From the NCBI GenBank assembly GCA_963971425.1, contig OZ020514.1, positions 13,831,218-13,895,217 on the forward strand: DNA of 64,000 nt, written 5' to 3'. The position numbers and the translations under genes were made by a program. The notes under the pieces are model-generated. The model searched no databases, had not been told where the DNA came from, and worked only from the letters and a program-made list of their open reading frames with translations. Positions 33,261 through 42,232 of the stretch are shown piece by piece (position 1 is the first letter of the stretch; the number at the start of each line of letters is the position of its first letter). The stretch is from Bryoerythrophyllum caledonicum. Taxonomy: Eukaryota > Streptophyta > Bryopsida > Pottiales > Pottiaceae.

Positions 33261-35869
33261 CCATTTCTTAACGTGGTTTGTGAGCGCTTCGCAATGATCG
33301 ATGTTGCGAAGAGCCAGGCAGCGCTCAAGAAAGCCGGGAAAGCAAAGGAGCTTTCAATTACGAACAAGGTGAAGATCATCACCGCGACAGATGAGACCTT
33401 CAAGCTCTGGTCCGATGTCATCTCTTCTGTGGCGCATGGCGACCTCATCAACGTCGATTCAACTTGGACGCCCTTGGCAAAGTTCAAGGACGCGAAGTCT
33501 TGGGTACATGAGAAAGATGGGGTCCTGACGCGCGAGTTCTTCAAGTTTCTCGGCAACATGACCGAAGCCGATCACGTAAAAATGTGCAAGCACATTCTCA
33601 ATCGATCAGGGCCATCTCGGAAACTGCCCTACTCTAAGGTGGTCATCAAGCTGCCGAATTCTGCGCTGGAGGATTGCTATACAGCCCGAGACTGGGTGGA
33701 TCGGAGGAAGAGGAAGGAGGTCGCTCGGATGGAGCTTCAATTGATCAGGCCGGAGCTGGCCTTCTTCAACAGCACTGGAGCGTACAGACGTTCAAACTGG
33801 CGGACGTTCAAGAAGAACTACAACATCAGCAAGGCCTCCAAGCGTGCCCTCTTGGATTGGGGTCCACCGGATTCGTACTACGCCAACTCGAGGCAGACGC
33901 AGTTTCGCAACTGCAAATGTGAAGATCTCTCTCCGTACGCGAAGGAGTTCTTCAGAGTCTTCATCGATGTGCGGTCGCGGTTCGTTTCACCACTGGGAGC
34001 CCTGCACTTCTGTTCTTACAAGGCGGCAACGAATTCGCTCGGGACGTGGCCTTCGGATTCGTGGCGCAACCTGGGCTGCAATGTGAAGCTCGGCATCATC
34101 GACTTCCGGAACATCCCTAGGTTCTCTGGGACGGCAACGTCGTCGTTGGAGAGGCCCTTCTTTGACGAGTTCATGACGATGTTCGCATCGAAAGGGCAAC
34201 CTCCCCTCACCGATCTTCCAGCCTGGCTCTTCATTTGCGACAACGAGCAGTCACACCTTCAAGTGACAGCGTTTGCTGAGGGTCTATCCTTGTGCCATGC
34301 ATACGATGTGTTGCAGTCGAAGTATCTTCCCTCCGAGAACGAGCGCCTCGGAGGATACGCGCCAAAGACCAACAACGCTCTAGACCCGGTTCGGCTCCTC
34401 TTTCTCTTCAAGAAGGAGCTTACGGTGATCCCGGCCGTAAAGAAGATCTACGCAGCTCCAGAGCATGTGTTGTACACGAAGGTTCGCAAGTACAACGAGT
34501 TGGCGTACTCCATGAATTTAAACGAGCTGAGGATGGAGTTCTTCATCAAGGTCCTGGAGCTGTTCTGCAAGAGGGGGGATTCTGTTGTCCAGCTGTTTGG
34601 CGGGACGAAATTACTGATTGCAAGTGTGGTAAGCATCCCTGCAGTTTAGCTCGAGTCGAGCTAATCTGTTTATTCCCTTTCTGACTCGTGCATAGTTTCA
34701 ATGAGGTCATGCCTATGCTGTTTGGTGACACTTTAGCTCGACTCGAGCTAAAGTGTCGGCTTTTACTTGTATGATTTTATGGATGTCATTAACTTCGTTC
34801 GTATCTTTTGAAGTTATAATAACTGAGTTTTTGTACCAGCAATTGTTTGTATTGACTTTAGCTCGACTCGACCTAAATTGAATCTTGTTCAATCCATTGG
34901 TGTGCAGATGCTGGACCTGGAGGCATTCTGCATTTCTCACGACACCGATGAGCAGGATCTCGACGACGCCTTTGAGGTCGCCTTGACGTTGGATCGGGCC
35001 GATTTCGATATTTCTGCGTATCACGTCAACTCGGAGATCTTCCCCGAGCTTGGAGATGCCGTTGGAAAGGGGAAGGGGAAAGCCATTGTTGACCTCGGCG
35101 ATGAGGAGGAAGATGCGGAGCCGAGCGCTGTGGTTGCGTGCCCGATCTCGAGCACCGTCACTCCGGATAATGAGTCCCAGGACGACTTCGTTGACGCTAC
35201 TCCGCCTGAGTTTCAGAGTGCCTCTCAATCTGAAGCAGGAGACACAATCGCATCCTCGCGACAACGACTTGACTTCCCGGAGTTGGATTCGTTGGAGATT
35301 TCCGACAGGCCTCATTCAGCTCCCACCTTGGGCGCTTCAACCGCTCGTCCCGCGACCAAAAGAGGAAGTTTGCTAGCGCGAGCACGCGCTCTTCTTTGGC
35401 TATCGCGAGCAGCGCTGCTGCTGAGGATGACAGCAGGTTGATCTCCCTTGAGAAGAAGCTCGAAGAAGAGGCCACTCCGATGAGGTTGATGGAGCAGCGG
35501 CTGGCGGAGCGCGACGAGGAGCTCAAGGATCTGCAGCGGAGGCGTGACCATGAAATGAAGAGGGACCAAGATCAGAGGCATGCCGAGATGATGCTCATGA
35601 TGCAGAGATTCATGTCGGCTAATTTGCCTGTTGCCGCCACAACACCGCCCGTAGTTAATGCTGCGATCCCCAGCCTCCCGCCTCACCGGACGGCGGGTTT
35701 GCGAGTCCGTCTCGCGATTTGCAGCTACCATATCCGTCGGGTACCTCCCCTGTCTCCAGTGGGTCTCAATTGCTTCATGTTCTTGCTTCCGCGTCGGCCC
35801 GCCCCTCCTCCCCTCCGAAGTCGCCCGATCGGGACGAATCTATCGCAGATGTCCCCAGGTCATCGTCAG
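33261..35869 (+). pseudogene. Gene A, exons 3-4: DNA-methyltransferase-like half and coiled tail
   Basis: Exon 3 is 33261-34628 (456 codons) and exon 4 starts at 34908; both junctions are phase 0. The end of exon 3 reads LRMEFFIKVLELFCKRGD then SVVQLFGGTKLL, and exon 4 opens MLDLEAFCISHD. This follows the C-terminal pattern of beta-class N4/N6 DNA methyltransferases (helix, PGD-x-VLDPFGGSGTT, then lgR-x-igiE), with the intron just after motif I. The Asp of VLDPF is Gln here, and no clear DPPY motif was found (DLPAW at 34217-34231 is the nearest), so activity is doubtful. Exon 4 continues with an acidic region, a KKRK-like patch, a coiled coil (SLEKKLEEEATPMRLMEQR, about 35440-35610) and a Ser/Pro tail to a donor at 35869. 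Frame losses near 35360 and 35660. Confidence 0.55.
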
Positions 35870-36079
35870 GTTAGTGTAACGTAGTTGCGAGTGTATAGAG
35901 GCAGAACATTTTGTAAATGTCCAATTTTGTACTCTAGTATTTTTTTTGTTAATATTACGGAGCACGGCAAGCACTTCAGCTCGACTTGAGCTAAACTGCT
36001 TGGCATCTAACCACTGTGACTTGTATCCGTGTCCTCTATGTGCATCCGCTGATAGGGTGAACTTGTTGAATTTTTCCAG

Positions 36080-37290
36080 ATCTAAGTGTCGGTGATGATG
36101 CGATTGCTCAACCAGTCATAGAAGAGGTCGTCCAAACTACAGTCCCAGTCATGGAAGAGGTCGTCCAAGTTTCAGCCGTGCTCGTAGACGAGATCAATCA
36201 TGATTCTGCTGTCCTGGAGCCACCTCTTCTTGTCCCAGATTTGTGCCCCCAAATGGATGTCGGGCACTTCGGGCCCCTTGACAGCATGCAGGGTTCGTTG
36301 GGATCGATGGATGCCCGAGATGAAATGCTGCAGGACGATGAAGTTCTCGAGGTATTCTTCTAACTCTTTTCGAACTCCACTCATTCCCCCATCACTCCTC
36401 CCCCCATTTACCTCTTACGTTCTACGTATTGTTGCTTCGTCGTTGTTAATGAATCTGTAGTAATATTGGTCGTTCTCTTGGCGTTTCCGAACCAGGTCGG
36501 CGAGGCATCAATAAGTGGTGCCAGTAATCTAGAAGAAATACCTAGAGTCCAATCACATATCGAGGGCAGGTGGTTGAACATTGTGCTGGACCTCAATGGG
36601 ATTCTATGCACGTGTGAGCCTTTGAGGCAGGCTAGAGGATCCAGGAACTCTATCCCGTCCATTCACTCGGCTTCGCTTCCGGCCGAAGTAGGCCCTAAAC
36701 TAGTTTGAGTGCGCCCTGGTTGTGCTGAATTCCTTACGAAGTTGTCTAAGATTGCCACCATCACGATCTGGAGTTCGATGATGGAATCTACAACGCGTCA
36801 GATATGTAATTATCTTTTTCATCATAGTTCTTTGTACCCTATCAGGATCTTTGGTCAGGAAAGTTGCGATAGGGTTCCCGAGCGTAGAGTCGGTAGCAGA
36901 ACAATCTACATGAAGGAATCTGGCACTCAGAAGGACATCTTCTTGAAGACCTTATCGAGCCATCTCTTCAATAGGTTGGGTCGTGAGTATACTCCAACAA
37001 ATACGCTTGTCATTGACGACAGCCCAATTAAGCACATGCTCAATTTGCCGGAGAACGTCCTTCTTCTTCCATCATGGTCGCACAAACATGTTGGCGCGAG
37101 AGACGACTTTGTATTGTTGGAGGAATTGCTGCCATATCTCTCTGACCTTCATCAGTTTCCGGGTGGTCTAGCACAGTACCGGGCCGAACATCCCTCTGGC
37201 CGAGAGATGTTTTATAATGATCAGAAGACGTGCGGTCAGTCTGCGAGTATCTGGAACGCAATCCAAGCGTCTCAGAATCTCCGCTCTTAA
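36080..37290 (+). pseudogene. Gene A, NIF/FCP1-type phosphatase domain
   Basis: Exons 36080-36351 and 36496-37290, phases consistent with the donor at 35869, so this may be the C-terminus of the same protein or a second gene as in B. The second exon has the NLI-interacting-factor/FCP1 phosphatase pattern of the HAD superfamily: motif I IVLDLNGILC (Asp at 36589), motif II region ITIWSSM, and motif III TLVIDDSPIKHML (Asp-Asp at 37015-37020) followed by ENVLLLPSW. Motif I is D-x-N, not D-x-D-x-T; this form also occurs in plant proteins annotated as FCP1-like. Substrates in the family are usually phosphorylated CTD or other Ser/Thr-phosphoproteins; here unknown. TGA at 36706-36708 interrupts the domain, so this copy is broken. 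Ends TAA at 37290. Confidence 0.7.
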
Positions 37291-37558
37291 TGCCGTTGGG
37301 AACGCTTAGATGCCTTTTACACTTTAGGTCGGATAGAGCTAAACTGTATCGATTGACTGCAGCTCGATGTTGTAAATTTGGTTGGACCATTTTTTGTGTA
37401 TATTTTTTTTATATATGAAACTGAGATGTTTCACCGCTTTGTTTGTTGTGGGATTTGGATATCTACTGCTGATGGAATGTCGTGCTATTTTGAATGATTG
37501 GAATTTTCATCTATTGTTCTTGGGTATGTGAGTGTTGCTGTGGTTGAAATTTCTACAG

Positions 37559-38406
37559 GATTGTGACTGTCGGGCGTCCGTGGATTCCTTGCTAGGCCCA
37601 GAGGAGTTCGTCCTTTCTCTTCGGAGTAAAGGGCTTTTGTTGCACTCTGCCGCAACCGCGCAATCAACCATGGATTATTCGACCATGGCAGTGGACGACG
37701 GAGTTGTTGAAAGCCCTATTGCGCAAGAGCCAATTCATGATAGGGACAACTCACCTTCGCCGTAGTGGCCTCGTTTAGTTCCTGGGTCCCCGCCTTTAAA
37801 TCCGGATAATTGTACTCCAGCAAAGCGTATTCTCTACGACAGTTTAAGGGATGGTACTTCCCAACGCTCGCTTGCGGTGCGTGTTATAATGACCTCCAAT
37901 TTATTGCACTATTGAGATGTTTTGTCCTAGACAATTTGGTATGTTGTTGAGCTACATTGCACTAATGTAGTTTTGGTTCATTTGAGCTTTTTTTTTTGTT
38001 GGAGGTTAAATGTGCTCTGTGGATCTTTCCTTCTGCATTTTAGCTCCATTCGACCTAATGTGCGCTAGGATGGATCTCAATGATTAAATTTTCATGTGTG
38101 TCGTGTAGGAGTATTCGACCTAAAGTGTATTTCTTTGGATTGTGTGTGGCGCCTATTGTGCAGGAACCATCCGGTAAATGTCTCCGTCCCCGAACTTTGT
38201 CAGGAGATGCTGCTAGAGGCAAATGCTCTCCTTCCCCCACCCGCCGGCAGTCGCTGTCCAAATCAAACAGTGACGAGGTGCGTAGGCGGGGTTTGCAGCG
38301 TCTTCTAGAGAGTCCATTAATGCAAGAGAATGGCGCAACATGGACAAGGCAACGTCAGAGGGCTTTTTTGAAGACGCGTATAGAGGCTTATGGTGGAACT
38401 CCGTAG
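37559..38406 (+). pseudogene. Gene A 3' coding block, unknown
   Basis: Two putative exons, 37559-37876 (acceptor CTACAG, donor GCG|GTGCGT) and 38161-38406 (acceptor GTGCAG), joined in phase 0. The product is polar (MDYSTMAVDDGVVESPIAQE; CSPSPTRRQSLSKSNSDEVR; WTRQRQRAFLKTRIEAYGG) with no domain I recognise. TAG at 37763-37765 interrupts it. The intron 37877-38160 carries diverged family-1 palindromes near 38037 and 38109. It may be a small separate gene or the last exons of gene A. Confidence 0.4.
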
Positions 38407-38669
38407 ACCATTTGATTAGTGATAGGACGATTGTGTTTTGCCTCAGGGTGAATGACTGTTGTTTGTGATTTTTTTTCATGAAGTTTTAAATAAAGCTTGG
38501 AATAATGGTACATGCTTCTTTTAGCGTTACCATTTTTTGGGACATTTGGCTAATTTGGTCCATCCATGTAATGATATATAGTATTGTTGGTGCATTGTCG
38601 ATATGCTTTGCACCTACAATTGTCTATATATATTGATACTTTAAAGATCATATATCTTCAAAATCATGG

Positions 38670-38698
38670 AAATCTCCCATTATAACGAATATGGTGTT
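38670..38698 (-). repeat. Right terminal inverted repeat of the 19.7-kb element
   Basis: Pairs with 18969-18997 (27/29). It is followed directly by AAAC at 38699-38702, the second copy of the target duplication. Confidence 0.85.
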
Positions 38699-38827
38699 AA
38701 ACCTCAGATTACGCTGAAACTTGAGCTGCGTGATACCCTGGTCCTTGGGCTTTCCGTACACAATACCCTTCGCAACTGGCCTCTTTCTGCCTCCACGGCA
38801 GACACGGACACGGTAGACCACATATCC
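38699..38827 (-). pseudogene. RPL15: RPL15 exon fragment, upstream half
   Basis: Minus strand, 43 codons from an acceptor (TTTGTAG) at 38828. It reads [18 protein letters not shown] then [20 protein letters not shown], the conserved middle of ribosomal protein eL15. It ends at the insertion point of the 19.7-kb element after RNLRF; the rest of the exon is at 18896-18968. The N-terminal exon (MGAYKY...) was not found upstream. Confidence 0.9.
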
Positions 38828-39136
38828 CTACAAACAAAACCACATCAAAAGCACAAAATCAGCCATTCAGGTGCAGCAACCGAACTCAAAATCAAACCCT
38901 CAAATTAATACCAAAATGGCTCATCTGGACTTTAAAACAACAAAACGACATCGTACTAACACTTACGACGACCACTCTAACCAATCAAAGAGAAGATTTG
39001 ATGTCACATCATACTCCACAAACCTATTCAGTGGCACATCATGATACAACTTTTTTCATCACAGGCAAACCTTGAGCCTCCCTCCCACGCTGAGTAACCA
39101 CTTCAACATGACTCCAAGCAAAAGCTCTGCAACCGA

Positions 39137-39478
39137 GGCTATGTCCATCTTTAAACTCAATCACTTTGCACTGATCACATCATCGGCGAATATTTGCACA
39201 CGTTCAAGCGTGTCTTGGATTAGCTTATAAAGGCACGGCGTTGGAGCAAGTTCGGGCTTCCGAAGCTAGTAATGTCCAACCATGCGGCCTTCATCAGGAT
39301 TCGCAATCGAGCCACCCTCGAGCTCCTTCATATGCTTGAACGCGTCCTCAAACCGCGGTAGCATAGCCTATAAAAATTCATCCGAGAATCCAATTCGGCT
39401 CACATCAAGGTAGAGCCCTAGCTCCTTCACGTACAGCCAATTCACATACCTATTCCACAGCACAATCACATTCGTCTC
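39137..39478 (-). pseudogene. PGI1: Plastid-type glucose-6-phosphate isomerase fragment
   Basis: One minus-strand frame reads [20 protein letters not shown], then [51 protein letters not shown] and LERVQIFADDVISAK. This is the N-terminal region of plant plastidial glucose-6-phosphate isomerase, a glycolysis/starch-pathway enzyme. TAG codons at about 39371 and 39268 interrupt it; the second replaces the Trp of GHYWLR. No other PGI exon is near, so this is a captured, dead fragment on the same strand as the RPL15 pieces. Confidence 0.85.
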
Positions 39479-40103
39479 CAATTGCGGGGATGGCAATTGG
39501 AGACGGGTACCCAATTCGTATCCAACACGAAGCGAACAACAACTACCAAAAAGGAGGCATCACAATGACGACAGGCTTGAATGGCAAGGGAATACAACGA
39601 ATTCAAGGTGAAGCCATGAATCAAAACCTAAGTACAAAAGAGAGCTGAAATCCATGAAACAAATCCTGAATACATGAGAGAGCTGAAGCCCTGATGCAAA
39701 TCTTGAAGACATGAGAGAGATGATCCACACGGACCTTGTTAGCATCGAGGACGCCCGAGAGAATGGTGATTGCTTCTCATAAAACTTAGTTAACCACAAC
39801 CTTCAAATCTTAAACCTCATCAAAGCTTCCTTGAGACGTGTATTGTCTTCTCCGCATTCTTCCTCCATCACAGACAAAAATCCTAGGCGCTGATTGTGAA
39901 GCTTTCTTCCATCATCGAGCGACACAAAAAAGCTTGTGCACAATAGCATTCTCCTCCGCCATGCAACGCGTCCCAGCGCAAATCCTAACTGCAACCGGAC
40001 TCGAATGTTTTTCAGCTCGTTTTTCATCGGCACGCTCATTTTTCATCCACGGGTTCATCCAAGAGGATCATCCTTCATCATGTATTCTTTTATAGATATA
40101 GAC
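39479..40103. other. Non-coding DNA next to the gap
   Basis: Minus frames of 78-79 codons (39560-39799, 39803-40039) show no motif. 40015-40103 resembles 56105-56205 (CATCC..., then GTATTCTTTTATAGATATAG), where that sequence borders the AT satellite. Confidence 0.4.
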
Positions 40104-40303
40104 NNNNNNNNNNNNNNNNNNNNNNNNNNNNNNNNNNNNNNNNNNNNNNNNNNNNNNNNNNNNNNNNNNNNNNNNNNNNNNNNNNNNNNNNNNNNNNNNN
40201 NNNNNNNNNNNNNNNNNNNNNNNNNNNNNNNNNNNNNNNNNNNNNNNNNNNNNNNNNNNNNNNNNNNNNNNNNNNNNNNNNNNNNNNNNNNNNNNNNNNN
40301 NNN
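40104..40303. other. Assembly gap (200 N)
   Basis: Exactly 200 undetermined bases. The sequences on both sides (TTTTATAGATATAGAC before, ACGATTTATATCA after) are those that border the AT-rich satellite at 56210-57930, so the missing DNA is probably a copy of that satellite. Confidence 0.9.
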
Positions 40304-40439
40304 ACGATTTATATCAAAAAAATAGAATCTATATCTATAAATGAATACATGATGGCAAACACGTCGATGGATGAGTGCGTCGATAAAAAACGCTTTTGGA
40401 TGAAAAGCTAAAAGTTAGGGTTTTAGATAAAAAGATGGG

Positions 40440-40900
40440 GTAGGGATTAGGGTTTGGAGATCGGGACGGGACGGAGATGGGGATGGGGATGGGGACGGGG
40501 TCGGCGGACGGGGACAAAAGACGGGGGACGTGGATGGGGATGGGGACGGAGGACGGGGGACAAGGGGACAAGGGCGGGGGGGATGATGGATTGGAGGGAA
40601 AGGGCTAGGGGACCGGGAGGTGGGGACTCAACACAAAAAAATGTTGTGTCCGGAGGACACATGTAACACTCTAGTAAAGATATAGAATGAAAGATTGAAT
40701 AGAAATAACTAGAATCAATTTTTCATTTAGGGATATCGGGTTTGAAGGTTAAGAATGTAGGATGTAGGATTAGGGTTAGGACAGGGTTTAGGATTTAGGG
40801 TTTAGGGTTAGGATTAGGGTTTGTAATAGGGTTAGGTTTAGGGTTGGGGTTAGAGTTTAGGGATTAAGTTTAGTATTTTTTGTTGTTTTCAATGTTTTAA
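40440..40900. repeat. G-rich simple repeat and telomere-like repeats
   Basis: 40460-40620 is GGGGAC/GGGGAT simple repeat, followed by ACACAAAAAAATGTTGTGTC at 40632. 40740-40870 holds degenerate TTAGGG/TTTAGGG repeats. The mirror copy is at 55918-56100. Confidence 0.8.
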
Positions 40901-41301
40901 TAATTTAATCCACAAATGCAAAAGTATATACCTTGATTGTTTAATAACAATTAATCTTCTGGATTTTGATGTCTTTAGAAATTGTATTCAAATTAACGAG
41001 ACTTACTTCATTCATTTGTTAATTTTCAACTAACATCTTTTATTTAAAGGTTATTCCAAAGTTAAAACTTTATCATGTTCAAATACACCATAATACATGT
41101 AGAATATCGCGGCCGCCACTTTACAAATTAAATTGTGAAAAGTAAGTTCATAAATCAAATGTATAAATTATATTTGCAAATGAAATGTATGAAAATAAAA
41201 TTTGCAAATGAAATGTGTAAAATTAAATTTGAAAATCAAATGTATAAATAAAATTTGCAATTTAAATTTACATTTAAAAAAAGTTCACAGTAAAGAAAGT
41301 A

Positions 41302-42232
41302 ATGAAAATTCATGAAAAGAAAGTAATGAAGACTCAAATCACACAAGAAAGTAATGAAGAGACAGATCAGAAAAAGAACTTCACGGCTTGTAGAGAAGTT
41401 CACCCGAGACAAATGATGGAAAAATCATCATTAGAAGTGCCAAATGGTAACTCAGCCGTCGTGGTCGACGGCTTGGTTCCATCATCATTACTTTTTCCAT
41501 TACCTCCCTCTCGCCACCACCAACTCTAGCCCTCCCAGCTCTTCCAACTCCTCCCATTCTTGCTTTTCAAACGCTTCTTGTTTTCTTAGCTTCCCCGCCT
41601 TCGTGTCTCTCCTCCTGCGTGTTGTTTTTTCTTGCGTTGTGTATGGACTTTGGTACGTTAGCGTGAGTTTGAATGCGAGGCCAATTTGTGAGTAGATGCA
41701 GGAGGAGTGTGAGGTCTTTTTGTGACTAGCAGCAGCAAGAATGCGAGGTATTAGTGTCGGTCGAAGGCGATTTCGTAAGCGCGATCAAGAGCATCGTCGG
41801 AAGGTCTAGGAGGAGCACGAGCAGCACCGGTGTTTGAAGGTTCTAAGGGAGCGAGCAAGCAAACAAGCGAGCAAGCGAGTAATTTTTTTGAGCGTGCGAC
41901 TGCAGCTAACGGGTGCGTCTAAGAATTGCAACCCTAGTGCTAACCAGCGGGTGCCTCGACGCACTGATTCATAAAGACGAAGGTAATTTTAGCGCTCATT
42001 CTTATTCCTCAACTTTTTCTTGCATGCTTGAAGGATTTTAGAACCAAAACAGCGTAGTAAACCTAGGTTATCTCTCCAGTTCGTTTCTTATTCACTTCGG
42101 AATAGAGTTCCTCAAATGAATATCAATCTGCTTATACTAGTTACGTATTAATCATGTAAGTAATCAATAACGACTAATTCCAACATGTTTTCTTGTGATT
42201 TTTAAGTTGCACATTGTTTTGGACGCAGCACG
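41302..42232 (+). other. Leader region of B', with UTR intron
   Basis: Matches 54528-55576 (inverted). A short frame (41302-41529, MKIHEKKVMKTQITQESNEE) is conserved in both arms but with frame differences, so it is probably leader or promoter DNA. Donor GAAG|GTAATT at 41982/41983 and acceptor GACGCAG at 42229 define a likely UTR intron. Confidence 0.4.

Larger units (their letters stand above)
18969..38698. mobile_element. 19.7-kb TIR transposon with transposase T1 and ParB-type gene A
   Basis: Boundaries are read directly. The left end is AACACCATATCCGTTATATT continuing to 18997; the right end, read inward from 38698, is AACACCATATTCGTTATAAT continuing to 38670. 27 of the first 29 bases match. 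Both sides carry AAAC (18965-18968 and 38699-38702), a 4-bp target duplication. Excision would rejoin an RPL15 exon in frame. Inside, T1 (minus) and gene A (plus) are divergently transcribed towards the ends. Palindromes with core AGCTCGAGTCGAGCT occur in an array upstream of T1, in most introns of A, and nowhere that I saw outside the element. Length 19730 bp. Both genes carry stop codons, so this copy is not autonomous. I cannot name the superfamily with confidence. Confidence 0.85.

Noticed and set aside
33674..34684. Alternative frames within gene A exon 3 (33674-33922, 34292-34684)
   Set aside because: Overlap the 456-codon exon that is homologous to B; composition is typical of out-of-frame translation of GC-rich codons.
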